From Symbiodinium microadriaticum (lineage: Eukaryota; Sar; Dinophyceae; Suessiales; Symbiodiniaceae), in contig LSRX01001593.1 in the NCBI GenBank assembly GCA_001939145.1, positions 48,371-112,370 on the forward strand: DNA of 64,000 nt, written 5' to 3'. The position numbers were made by a program, and so were the translations under genes. The first letter of the stretch is position 1. Every line of letters starts with the position of its first letter. Below, piece after piece: positions 1 through 11,690 of the stretch. The notes under the pieces were generated by a model. It saw only the letters and a list, made by a program, of their open reading frames with translations, was not told the origin of the DNA and searched no databases.

Positions 1-3000
1 TCATGTGATCAGTTTGAAGGCAACACTGGGACAGGTGTGGCAGAAGGGTGGAAGAGCGATTTGCCCACTGAAAAGAACCGATTCACCTACAGACCCACGT
101 GATCTAAGCCCTAAACCCGAAAATGTTCAAAATCCTAAATTCTTTAATCCCTCAACGTCCCAAAAAACCAAACCCCCAAAACCGCATGCCAAGTCCCCCA
201 GAAACCCAGACTCTCTTCGATCACGCTTGCACCGTGACCGAAGATGTCACATGTTCACAAACCAAAGCCCTGGTCCGGAGCAGACCCAAGCAATTGGAAA
301 CGTCCCCCGGTCGAGCCGGAAACAGGGGCAGGCAAGCAGCTTTTCTACTAGTCATCGGACGAATTGGAACAAAAAATGGCAAGCTGACATGGTCTCTTTC
401 CGTCTTGTTTTGTCATGTGTCATGGTGAGATCGGTGTTGTGTTCTGTTGCCGGCCGCCGCGTGATTGCTCTGCACCAGAAGTTGTGCCACGCGCCCAAGT
501 AGTGCTGCAGAACTGCAGTCTGTTGCATGTTCTGAAGGGAGGATCTCGATCGCGAGGGGGCAGGAGAGCTGTTTAAGTCAGCGCCTCAGTCGTTGCCAAG
601 ACTACAAAGTTGATCGATGCCCACAGAATTTCGCAATGCGAAACAGCGTTAATGTGGAGCTGTGGTGCCAGCGTGTTACAATCCAAGTTGGAAACTGTTC
701 GTCATGCTCCCTTCTCTTGTGAGTTCAGGGCGACAGGATTTTCGTTTGTTCCTGCATGAATGCACTGGTTGGCTACACGAGTTCGGAACTGGCACATGTT
801 GTATGACACATCAAAGGATACAAGAAACGCGGGTGTCACTTTCAAGTAGCATTCTCACATCCTTTTGGGGAAGGCTTCCCTTCCATAGCAGCAACCACAG
901 CCGACAGGCTGCATAAGAGCTTCTGAAGACGCTGCAGAACGTGAAAAGTCTCTCGGCTCCTGGCTGTCGAAGTTTTTTTCGATCTCAGGTGCTGCTGGAG
1001 AGCTGTCCTGCTATCAGGACGAAGCATACAACGCAGCTTCTGATTCCAAGTGAGAAGCCTGAACTTTAGTCGGTGGGAGATCCAGGTCGAACTTATCTCG
1101 CACGAGGTTCAACAAGGGGGACCAAACCACGTCAAGCATCAGGAAACGCTGCATCCATAACGGAAAGGGAAGGAAAACGAGTGGATTCAGAGACTGCGAG
1201 TCTGACACTCTAGTCGTCGCCTTCGGGCAGGAGCTAAAAAAACAAGGTTCACTAGAGTCTAGAGACAGGCTCACTTTTGGATTCGCCAAGGACCAGATGC
1301 CAGACCTCGTTCCATAGGCCTGACATCTGGGACACCAACAAGACCAGATCCATCCCAACAGAATGAAACCAGCCTTTGAGACAGCTACAGAAGCGGATTC
1401 TCAATGCGTGAGATGTCATTGAACAGCTTTGCCAGATCCGATCCACACATGTCTCTACGCTGCACATGCGCTCAGTCCTTCAGCAAATAGTGGTGTTACT
1501 GTAACTGGCGCGAGTATCCCGTGAATGTCTTGAGCCACAATGTATGCGGTGATGTGAATCAAGCGAATTAAGCTTGATCGCCGCAAGCTCCTCGACTTAC
1601 CTGTGACTGGACAAGCTCAGCGTAGACTCTGCAGCAGGCAACGTCATTGTGCAGCCTTCCGGCTCCAGTCTTTCACTTCCTGGACCACTTTGTCATTCAC
1701 GGCATAGGTGGCCTGGCGCTTTCATCCACATCATGTCGCGCTCTGCCTGTCTGGTGACAAACAGGGCCCACCATGTGACGATAGGTGTTCCAGAGCTCGT
1801 CCGTCTCCTCCCCCAGAACGACACGCCTGGAGCTAAGACAATTACCAGCAGGTGCAGCTCAGCTAGGGTGCACATTTCTGCAAACACCTCGCGCTGCATG
1901 TGGAAGAATTTCATCACACTGAAAGGGGCCTCACAGCGCCATCGGTCCTCGGGCAGCTCTACTTTGCTCATTGTATGCGCATTTGAGGCGGCAACGTTGG
2001 AGCTTCATCAGAGCGACTGCACAGCATGTCGCCAGCCCACGTCGCACCCCCGTGTGTCAGTGGTCTGCAGCAAGCGATGGTCATGTGCTTCCTGTCCTGT
2101 CTGTGAAGGTGAAGCGGCTGTCCGCCAAGGAAGCACCTTGACCACCAAGTAGGTCAAATAGCAATGCCTTCGAGGTGAACAAACAGCGATGTCCCTAGAT
2201 GCCATTCGACGATGTCACTCATGCTGAGGCATCTTGCCATTGCGTCGGCAAGTGCTACGAATTCCGCATGACGTCGGCAACAAGATGGCATCGCAACAGC
2301 GACAACCACTACAAGTACGTCTGCATGGCCAAAGCGCTATTCATGCGCCTACGACTTCTGCAGGATTCTACTGCAATGGCAACCTGTCAGGCCGAGCCGA
2401 GCAATTCTTTCCACCTGCACCACTTTCACCAAGCGGAGAAGGGCCCGTCGTTCCTGGAGGACTAGCTCCCGTCAAGAAATCCAGAATCACGGACAATTCC
2501 GAGGCATCACCTTTGTACAATCTTCTGAACATTCAAAAGCAGACGCTGATTTAAAATCCAGTAAGCTCAGCCTTGGGCTTGAAGCTTTCGTAAGAGAGTG
2601 GGATCGACGCAACATAGATGGCATGAGCCATCAACCCATCAGCCAGACGTCCAAAGCGCACACGCAAAACGTTGTGGGCTAGTACTGCACAGGCAACCAG
2701 CTTTAGCAACTTGAGGTGAGCGCCGCTGAGATTCAACCGGAACAGCTGACATGTACGTGCGCAGCAAAGAGCCTGGGTTCAGGGTTGCACACATTGAAGT
2801 GAAGCATGAACACATCAATCTCAATCCTTGAGCTTCCTCTGTGTTGCAGACTGGTGCCCGCGGCCGGTTTGGAACAGCTTGACAGTCGAAGAGTAGCAGA
2901 GGAAGCTCGAAATCAAACACCGGTGATGTCAACAAATTCAGGGCCAAGTGGCCGCAAGACGCAGCGAACGTCCGACAGCATCCTCAAGACCAGACTCTTT

Positions 3001-5308
3001 CCAAAACCCGTCCTGGTCAAAATAGAATATGAGGAAATAGTTGTGTGCAGATACTGGTATTGAATCGTACCAGCCCGGGCAGTTAGCAAAATGAACAGAT
3101 CGCGTGCACGGCATGATCTTGAGGATGTTATCCTGGCTATATCATACACATTGCAGACTTCGCGGCTAGACTGCACTTTAAAAATTCTCTGAATTCGTTC
3201 AGCATCCTGCAGCCCAACAGGAGCCGCTGCAGCTCCGTCCGGTGACGCCAACCCCGGAGTTTGCAATGTCATGAGCCCTGCGTCTCATCCCGCTGCAGCG
3301 ACCCCTGAGTCTCTGGGACCGGTGCTGCCGACCGCCTTTGCTCTGCGCGGAAGGGCGTTGGTAGCCTCCGCTGCCTTGGGACGATCACTCGTCCAGAAGC
3401 TGGAAGAGCACCGGCACGAACTGCTTTCCCAGTCGGGCGATGATCTTCTGTAGAAAGATTTGGAACCATTCCTTGGTTTCCGACTAGAAACTTCTAACAC
3501 CCGAAGAGACGCAGGAGCCAGGATTTCGTCAAATCGGGACAAGGGAGAGGAGCTGGTAGTGGAACGATCGTCTTGCGGGCGTCAGGGCTAGGGCGGAGGG
3601 TTTAGATCCCGAAGCCTCGACCAAAGTCGGCGTTTCAAACAGAACCGGAGATGTGATCTGTGGATTCCCGGTGAGGTAACAACAAATCGGCAATACGGAC
3701 ACGGAAAAAGCTCGCAACCTGCAGGGTTGTGATATGTTGTGATAATGCGTCGAAGCAGCAATTGTCAGACCTTGACCGACTCGGACACCTTTATTGTGTT
3801 TTGCCGCTCATGACGTGTCACAGGCCAGAGTCTCACGCCACGTATGCTGACTCGCAATCTGTCACAATGCTTGCAGCACTGATGCCCATGTCAATTTGAA
3901 GCTGTAGCGTGTCTTCGAAGAGATATTCGAACATGCCTCCCAGGGAAACGGATGATTCACTCTCTCTGCTCAGCTACACGACATGCTTTTTCGTGCTTTC
4001 AACGACAGACTATTGGCTGAGCGACTTATAATTGAACACTTTTCCTGCTCTCCTACAAATGCTAGTCGTTGCTAGTCAAAGCAGAAGAAGAAGGCATCAA
4101 AACACAAGACGCCATTGTTGGCCTTCCTCCGGGCGGGGAATTGAATCGCGTGACTGAGATAAGGACCGCGCTCTTGGCAGGTTCGGTTCGTCAGGCTCGT
4201 CTCGCGCGCGGACAGAGGGGCTAGGCAACTCTTGGAACACATTGTGCTGGAGCAGCCCGGGTGTGGCCTGTGAAGCGGTACAGCCGAGTGTCCACGTTTG
4301 GTGTCACGTACCTTCATTCCCCAATAGCGGAGCAACTCCATGCCTCTAACACAAGCTCCAAGCAGCGCACCACAAATGTGCTGTCAGCGGTGTTTTGGAC
4401 ACAATGCAAGCACAAATCAAAAAATGTCTCCAATTCCAGTTCGAGCTTGGCAGCTTGAGGTCCTCTGCGAAGTCTTTCACATCTCCCTGATGGAAACACG
4501 ATTTGAGAAAACACTAACCATCCAGAATACTTCTTGTGCACAAGCCGAGCCAAAAGTACCACATAAACACACTGGCTAGCAGTCCTCAAAATCACTGGCA
4601 CGTCACTGACACGTCATAACACGTCGACCCTGTCGAACAGAGTGCGACAGGCTTCTCTCCAAGGCACGTATCGCAAAAACAACCTTAGACGTGCACTTTT
4701 GGGTTGCGGGTGCATCACAGTTGCACATACGTTCCTTTCCGCTCCCAACGTCTTACCGTGACATGCTTAGCCTGCTCAGCACTGCAACATGTCTTACTGC
4801 AAGAGCTGCGACAAGCTTGAAACTACTCCGGATGGAAACTGCGGAGTTCCATTTCCGAACCTGTTCAAGTCCGAGCTGCACTTTGCCGCGCCAGTTGCCC
4901 GAAGCGTAGCGGCGGAACACTCTGGGAATGAGGTGATCCTCGCCTCATTCCGCTAACTTGCGGTCAAGGACGAATCTGGCTCTGCAATCTGGCCCTCGCA
5001 GGCCTGACTGTAGTCCCCGCATTAGCAGCAGGTCACTCATGTCGTCTTCTTTCAACTCGGAAGGCTCCGCGGAGTCCTGAATTCAGGAAATGGCATTTCC
5101 AAAGAACACGCGCAGCGGTCTTTCGGGCGTGAGGGAAACTTGTCGTGGAGGCTACGAAAAAGCTGAAACGAACGGCTCCTGATCCGACACTAGCCTCTCG
5201 GCTCAAGCAAACCAGGGGGACTAGTGCGGAATACATGGAGCGGGCATGCACTTGATTGCTTGCAGGGGTCTTGGAGGAATAACTCTCTGTTCGAAACCCC
5301 GAACTCAC
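1..5308. other. No supported gene; anonymous non-coding sequence
   Basis: I find no recognisable protein, RNA gene or long repeat in this stretch. Open frames are short, occur on both strands and lack domain motifs. A minus-strand frame at 1693-1971 is moderately protein-like, but I do not recognise it and no good splice sites frame it. The only point worth noting is a spliced-leader-like match at 1529-1549, described under findings. Confidence 0.4.
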
Positions 5309-5496
5309 TCCGAATGCGACCTCCTCGACGCTCTCATCTTCCTCCAGCTCGGGCTTGACCTCTTCCTCGGAGTCTTCCTCCAGCCCGCTTTCCTCCTGAT
5401 CCTCCTGTGAGCAACGCTCAGGAACGCTCCGTGCCGCTGCAGCAGCACCAGCACTGCCCCGTCTGCGAGACAGGCCTCCAAAAGCGCATGCGACTC
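5309..5496 (-). CDS. Putative internal exon, acidic protein of unknown function
   Basis: The minus strand shows a splice acceptor (ttttatgcag, just above 5496) and a consensus GTGAGT donor directly after 5309. The frame between them encodes a small, Ala/Arg-rich beginning followed by a strongly acidic tract (EEDSEEEVKPELEEDESVEE). Such acidic low-complexity tracts are common in nuclear and regulatory proteins, but nothing identifies a family. A second frame over the first 90 bases is also protein-like, so the reading frame at the 5' side is not certain. No neighbouring exon was found. Confidence 0.3.
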
Positions 5497-7245
5497 CTGC
5501 ATAAAAGGAAACAACACGGAATGCGATGTGATGCATGAAGCACAACGCTCAAACATCCCCTGCCTGCTGCCCGTGCGGCTCTGTCTCGCCCAGGCCGAAC
5601 TGGCATGCACCCACAAAGGCTAGGATCTGTGAAGCAAAGGGGGAGCATCTGATCGCTATGGCACAGAGAAGAACGGGCCGACAGGAGGCACTCCACGGCC
5701 CGACCAGTAGAGGCCGGTCGGACTGGGTGTGTCATGGTATGAAGATATTTGGCTGCTCTGGGTCGGCTGCTGCCTCCCCATGGCTGCTTGTGTGAGGCGT
5801 GGTTCGACAAGACCTTGACCATCACGGATGGAAGAGGCGTCGCAAGCTGTGCGATGCACAGTCACGTGCACTGACACTTCCTGCGGTATCATGCAGATGC
5901 TCGTGCTTCGTCTGTCCGCTGATTCACATCTGCGGCTGCCAGGCACACAATTATTCCCTGCAAGATGACGGTCTAGTGAACCCACGCCTGAGGCCTAAAC
6001 CCTCTGAAAAATCATTTGAGGTGAACATGGGCGTAGGTGATGTACCACTTCACGCTTTTGGTGCTCGCAAGCCCCTGAGCCCGGGATATCCTTCCAGAGC
6101 TCCACAATCTTCGACATGTGCAAAGTGCACTAAGGTTTGGCTGTAGCCCCGAGCAACACCCGAGATCCGGCCTGCCCGTCTCCTTTCGGCGTACTTGCCG
6201 TTGCAGATATGCTGTTGCGACGCCGCCTGCAAGGAGCTTTTTTTCTGTGAGCCGCTTGATTTTGGAAGCATCAAACCTTAAACCTTAAACAGCTTGCGAT
6301 CCCCCTCTGACTCTGAAACCCATGGGAAGCAAGATAAACAGGCAGGCGTAATCCAACAGCCCAAAGTGTACAAAGCCCGTAAAGGCGACTTTCGAAGAAC
6401 TTACACAAGCCGCGTGTGTCGTAGGCTACAGAGCAACCCCTCCCTGCAGCGGACTCGGCTGAGAGGCCGGGCCTCGCGGCCAGCGAGCTGCGTTCGAACG
6501 AAAGCCGCCGGAGATAGGCTCGCACGCCTCTGCGCATGTGAAGCTCTGTGCAAAAAAACACCAGGAGAGCTACTACCACTTGCGCTTCTACTAAGGTGCA
6601 ATCCTGCCTAGTGTTTTATCACGCCGCCGATATCGCTGAAATGAAGTTTTTAAAACACCATGCTGCATGCTGTCCCAGCGACCTTGTTCCGTGTCCTCTT
6701 TGCCGATGCACCTCAAAAAACCCGAGACATGTTCGTACGTAGCATACATGTGGCGTTTTTGCCGCTGCCGAATTGTCTGTGCAAGGAAACGGCACAACAC
6801 GATGCACACCTTTTCCGTACAGAGTCTGACAAGCCAGTCAGGTGAAAGTGTGCAGAACAGAATTTGTTAATTGGGCGCTGGCTGTAGCAATTGTCCCTTC
6901 CAGGTAAGAGCGGTTCTTTGTGTTTCGACATATAGTCTTGCATACCTGCATGCGTAATATATACAAACTCAGGAACACACAAACATGTTTGACAGCTCCC
7001 TCAGCTCGAACTTTTTGGCTGCGCCACCGGTTGTCGAGTGGTGTGTTCCGCGGTTTCGCGAAGCGAACACACAGCTGGCATCCGCAGAGGAGTGTGCTTT
7101 AGCACAAAGCTTCGGCACAAAGAAGATGCTTTCGCAAAGCTGTCAGTGTTCTTCCACAGCTAACCAGAACCGGTCTGCAAAAGAAGGGCAGCAGACGAGT
7201 GTCCATTGCTCCAGTGTCAAAGACTGCAGTCGGCAAGCCAAACTC
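5497..7245. other. No supported gene; downstream flank of the retroelement
   Basis: No protein family is recognisable here. The part next to the retroelement (about 7040-7150) is rich in short self-complementary words, for instance a gtgttc...gaacac hairpin at about 7042-7070. It may belong to the element's 3' untranslated end, but I could not define the element's border. Confidence 0.3.
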
Positions 7246-9318
7246 TTAAGCCAGAAAAGGAAAAAGTTGCAGAACAGTGCGCAGAGTGGTCCTCGCGTCC
7301 TGGGTGGCGCCTTCCAACGCGCTCAAGGCGGCCACCTCCTGCAGGTAATGCTCAAGTGTGGCCATGTGCTTTAAACGAAGCTTCCACTGAATATCTGCTA
7401 TCGGGCAACCGCGATGGTAAGCGGCAACCGCCCCTCCGCCTCTGAGCCCACCAGGCGTCACAGAGACCATGTCTTGCAACCCCAGCGTCTGTAAAGAGCG
7501 ATCCCACCTTGTACGAAAAGCACTCGGACTGAAAGGATATAGTCGCTCTTCGGGCTCGAGGTCGGCAAAGGCAGTCTGTATCAAAGCCATGGCCCGAGTG
7601 TCGTCGACCCGAATGTGCTGTACCTTAGGCCTTCCGCGCAACGACGTCTTAGAAGAGTCGAGGCGCAGAAAGACCGCAGGGCAAAACAAGAACAGGTCCT
7701 CGGGGAGCAGCAAGTGCTGACGTCGACAAGCAAGAACTTCGCCAACTCTCGCCATGCCGTAAAAAGCCAGCAAAGTGCAGCCACACCAGCGCTTGTACCC
7801 TTTCATCCAAGCCAACGTCACCATGGAAAGCAGCAGCGGCTCGGGGACCGGCGTCCTGTGGATGACCGGTTCGACCGCTTCCCATCTGGACAGTAATTCC
7901 CAGGCGGGGCCTAAAGCTCCCTTCAAAGAGATGATCGCTCTCTGAGCTCCGACCAAAGTGTACCTGAAAGTGTGCTTTGAACCACCAGCTTGAAAAAGCT
8001 CATTCCCATAAGCTCTCAGGGCCATGGCGGCAAGCAAGGGGCAGGCTACGAAGACAGAGACAGGATCGACCGACAGAGAAGGGGAGACCCAACGCAGGAA
8101 GGCAGACCACGCGGAAGCGCCGAGGAAGAGAGAGGTGCCAGACTGCAGAGGACGAGACTCCAAGTCCCCTGAGCGCCTGCCGGCGCGGCGACGAGGGCCG
8201 GGATTCTTTGCTTCACCAACCCTGCAGCAGGAACCAAGCTTAGCGCAGGCGGCCGGGTCAAGGGGCCGTGTAGAAGTCCACTGCACGGCAGCGCAAAGTC
8301 CAACTGCTAAGGCATCGGCAAAACCAGCCGGGATAGTGTCAGCGCAGGAAGTCCAAGGAAGCCGGGAGGCAGCAGAGTGCCCGGTAAGCCGTAGGTGCCT
8401 GACAGGCGCGTTGCAAAGCAGCCTGGCACCTGCCAACGAACAATTGGTAGCGACGCGCGTGCGCTTGCGCCACAAGCAACCGAACTGGCACATATCCGCC
8501 CGGAAGGTTGTAGGAGAATGCGGCCAAGCCTCGTCCTCCCAACCTGGTAGCTGCCACCAGAGCGAAGAGTCAGGGTGACCGATCCAGTAAACGACGTGAA
8601 GCTTCAAGCACAGGTTGCGCACACGCAAAAACCACTCGGCAAAAGAGTTGTCTGCAAGGACTTTTGCACGCTGAAAAGAAGTGAGCGTCCACACGCCGAA
8701 CGGGCGGCTGGAGGAACGCAAAGGGGGGCGAATCGCCCGGGAGAAAGAAGACGCCGAAGGAAGGCCGCCAACGAGCAGAAAAGCGCCGCGGAGCAGCAAA
8801 GCCTCCAGCCTGGCACGCAGGTCCACGGAGCTAAGGTCTTCCTTCGCTGAGCGCTGCACGTCAAAAGTCAGCACCCAAGGCGCACCACAACGAAGCAAAG
8901 CGCGGGAAATCGAGCGCCGCGACGGAGAAAGCTCGAGAACCCCCGGCCGCGTCAAATCCAGAGGCAGCCGAGGATCACAAAGGAACTGCCGAGGAAGAGG
9001 GAGAACCCACAGCAGAGGTGCTGGCAGCAGACAGTACAACAGCGGGCCGCGTTGAGACCTGTACCTTTGAGTGGCTGACCTTGGCACGCACACGCACACT
9101 TGAAAGACCTCTCTCCCTGTTTGAACGAAGCACAACTGGGCGAGAGCCCCCAAGCTGCAAAAGATCAGTTTGCTGAAAAACCTCGCCACACTGCGGCTCG
9201 CGGTTCCACGACTCAAGAAAAGTTTCAAACGGTTCAACATCCCCTTCTTCCAGAGAAGACCACCAGGCAGGCTTTTGCATCGAAGGGGGCCGGACCTCAG
9301 AGTCTCTGGTAGGGTCAT
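7246..9318 (-). CDS. C5-methyltransferase-like domain fused to tyrosine recombinase
   Basis: A 690-residue frame starting at ATG 9318; the first ~110 residues overlap the RT ORF and may not be used. Residues about 125-340 resemble a cytosine-C5 methyltransferase: VLELSPSRRSISRAL at motif I, VGGLPSASSFSRA where the GGxPCQxxS catalytic loop is expected, YWIGHPDSS at the ENV motif and WRKRTRVAT at the QxRxR motif. The catalytic Cys is replaced (PS instead of PC) and ENV is lost, so this domain is probably inactive. RVGEAKNPGP lies at 366-375. Residues 415-690 form the tyrosine recombinase: Arg524 in GMARVGEVL, GGLRGGGAV for the HxxR box (His changed to Gly, Arg626 kept) and LEHYLQE with nucleophile Tyr658. 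The recombinase would integrate the circular cDNA. Confidence 0.75.
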   Translation of the reverse strand: MTLPETLRSGPLRCKSLPGGLLWKKGMLNRLKLFLSRGTASRSVARFFSKLIFCSLGALAQLCFVQTGREVFQVCVCVPRSATQRYRSQRGPLLYCLLPAPLLWVLPLPRQFLCDPRLPLDLTRPGVLELSPSRRSISRALLRCGAPWVLTFDVQRSAKEDLSSVDLRARLEALLLRGAFLLVGGLPSASSFSRAIRPPLRSSSRPFGVWTLTSFQRAKVLADNSFAEWFLRVRNLCLKLHVVYWIGHPDSSLWWQLPGWEDEAWPHSPTTFRADMCQFGCLWRKRTRVATNCSLAGARLLCNAPVRHLRLTGHSAASRLPWTSCADTIPAGFADALAVGLCAAVQWTSTRPLDPAACAKLGSCCRVGEAKNPGPRRRAGRRSGDLESRPLQSGTSLFLGASAWSAFLRWVSPSLSVDPVSVFVACPLLAAMALRAYGNELFQAGGSKHTFRYTLVGAQRAIISLKGALGPAWELLSRWEAVEPVIHRTPVPEPLLLSMVTLAWMKGYKRWCGCTLLAFYGMARVGEVLACRRQHLLLPEDLFLFCPAVFLRLDSSKTSLRGRPKVQHIRVDDTRAMALIQTAFADLEPEERLYPFSPSAFRTRWDRSLQTLGLQDMVSVTPGGLRGGGAVAAYHRGCPIADIQWKLRLKHMATLEHYLQEVAALSALEGATQDARTTLRTVLQLFPFLA
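8194..8223 (-). other. NPGP (2A-like) motif between MTase-like and recombinase domains
   Basis: Residues 366-375 of the last retroelement ORF read RVGEAKNPGP. The final NPGP is the core of 2A ribosome-skipping peptides, but the consensus DxExNPGP is only partly met (the acidic residue sits one place too far upstream). Its position exactly between two domains is what a skipping site would need. It could equally be a conserved linker. Confidence 0.45.
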
Positions 9319-11690
9319 CCGCTGGGTTAAGAGCCGACGGGAAGAACAGAAAGCAGGGGAAGAGCCTGGAGCACAGCAGGGGCGCCAAAGAAGCTCTCAA
9401 CTTGCGATTCAGAATCCACGAAGCAGACCTTCCCTTGACCAACGCTCCTAAGCACACCTGGGAGTCAAGAGCACAGAGCGGCCGACCTGAAAGCACCCGC
9501 CCCGCTAACCTGGCCTCTTCGTGCAAGTAGGCACCAAGCTCGGCAACGTTGATATGCATCCGCCGAGTGTACTGGCGGCGCCAGCGGGTGGCGTACTGCG
9601 GCACACGGGCAAGACACTCGGCAACAGGATGCGCAGTGAACTCAAAATCACCAGGCAGTTCAGCTTCAGGCTGAAGCATGCTATGCTCTTTGAGCCAAGC
9701 GCTGGGAGGGGCGAGCAACTTAGTCCAAGCCCCTCGCTGCAAACTGTGGCACTGAAATTCCTCCACCACGGCCGGGGCGACTTCAGCCGAAACAGCGGCT
9801 TGCCAAGAGCTAGAGGCATCGGAGGCGATGACCGTAGACAGAGGCTGGGCTCGCAAATCCACCACCGCCAGGTGCCCTAAACACACAAAGGAAGCAAGCT
9901 CGGCTTTCAACTCAGGGCTGAGGCGAAGGATTGACTGAGGCGTGCCACCTCGCACGGCCTGAAAGCAAAGCTCGACTAGGCTCAGCATCCGTCTGCGTAT
10001 CATGAAAACCGACACCCAGGACCCAAGAAGGCTCTCAAGCAAACTCCTTGTTGCTAGGCCCAACTGCAGCACACGGACAGTGATCAGCACCAAAGGCCAG
10101 TAACGAGCAGGGTTGGCCCGAATCAGACCTGAGACGCCACAGCAGTCAACTCCCCAAAAGGAGGCCTGGGTCTTGTCATCAAACGTCTTTTTATCACTGT
10201 ACCTGAGCCGAGCCGAGTCGTACCCAGCAAGTGCCCGACGCAACCGCACAGAGGCCTCAGAGGAGCCGGGTCGAGCCGCATATGCAGGGAGCTCGGAAGC
10301 AAGGCACCTCTGCAAAATGATCAAATCGTCAATGACCAAGCCGACTGACAACAAACCTCTGGGAGGCGCCGAAGCTTGCACCAAAAGCTCACCTGGATGC
10401 ACAACTCTGGCCTGGGCTAAGACACCAAGGTGGCTGCACTGTGCGAACTCGCACGCCGAGCTGTCTCCCATAGCTAAAGAAGAGAGACCGCACAGAACAA
10501 CGTCCCCGAAGTCACAGAAGGAAACGACAGGTCGGTCAAACACGAAGGCAGCTTCTTGAGGAGTAAGCTTGCAGGCGATGTGGTTCCTGACGTGCCTTTC
10601 CGGTGTTACCCGAAACTGGTAAAAACAGTCTTGAAGGTCAGTGCCGGACATGATCATGATTTCGTCGGGCCAAAGGTGCAAACACCCAAGGCAAGCGGCG
10701 CTAGCGAGCGTGTGCACCCACCTGCCAGGAAAATCCTCAAGCTCATTCGCCGGCCGAGCGTCAAACACCAAGCGATCCCTGGCGCCATCTTTGGCCACTG
10801 CGAACAAGCCGGCACCCCAGTCAGCACGCTCAGCAGGAACGGCACTCAGTGGCTCCAGCCGTCCAGAACGGGCCAGAGCCTGCAACAACAAAAGCTTTTG
10901 CCGAGAATCAGCCAGTATCTTTACGAAGGGAGGCTTTTCGGCAGCGGGGTCGGGGACCCTAGCGTGGTGCAAAGGATTCTCAAAGAAATCCGAAGTCGCG
11001 CGGTCCATGAAAGGAGAGGCCTCGAAAGACGGTGTTGCTGGAAGCTTCACGCGGTCGGCCACGATAGGCATAGCAGCAATGTCTGGTTTCCCGGGCAGGG
11101 TGCCCACAACTTGCACAGGGGACGGCCCCAGCTCAGAAGGAGCACCTGCCACACACACACACACAGAGCGAGGCACGTACCCGGTTGCAAAACTCCTGCA
11201 AACAGAAGCTGCTGCCCGGCCCAATGCACTCAACGTCTTTGCTTGGCCCTCCACCTTGTGACCTATGCGTCCATAATCCTGAGGCTCAAAAGTCAAAAGA
11301 AAAAAACTGCCGAACACCAAATGTTCAATGTTCTTGACCTGCTGCCATTGCTTGCGGTTGAGCGACACCCCGAGGCGAACCGTCGAGGGGCAGGAAGAGG
11401 GGCAGCCCAAATGCTCGTAGGACAAACGGGCCACTGTGAGATTGACCAACCGCTTCTTCCACAGCCCGGGTCTGTTACCATCCGAGGCTTCAGGATAAGG
11501 CAGGGGGCAGGGCCAGGTGAACGGCGTAGGAGCACGGTTAGGCTCCAGACGGTGGGCAGAACGAAGAAAAGAAGCAAAAGCGCCGGAGCATCGACAAAGG
11601 GCTCGCGGCAATGAATTCCACAGGGCAGGGAGCGACAAGCACGGAGCATCAGCGCCCGGCGCTCGCCGCTCACGAGCACTGCCTATGCAT
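8975..11690 (-). CDS. Retroelement reverse transcriptase-RNase H
   Basis: The frame is technically open from 13204, but upstream of about 11690 it is an out-of-phase shadow of the Gag-like ORF. The RT domain covers roughly 10940-10080: motif A is GTDLQDCFYQF, and the catalytic motif is VIDDLII at 10316-10336 (a variant of YxDD, both Asp present). RNase H follows at about 9826-9311, with ASDASSSW, INVAELGAY, ALDSQVCLG and NPADDPTR matching the usual D-E-D-D layout of DIRS-type RNase H. A (CA)n stretch near 11147-11165 is translated as a VCVCV run. The first Met after the Gag stop is at 11071, so a -1 frameshift from Gag is the likely expression route. The stop at 8975 lies inside the next ORF. 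Confidence 0.85.
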
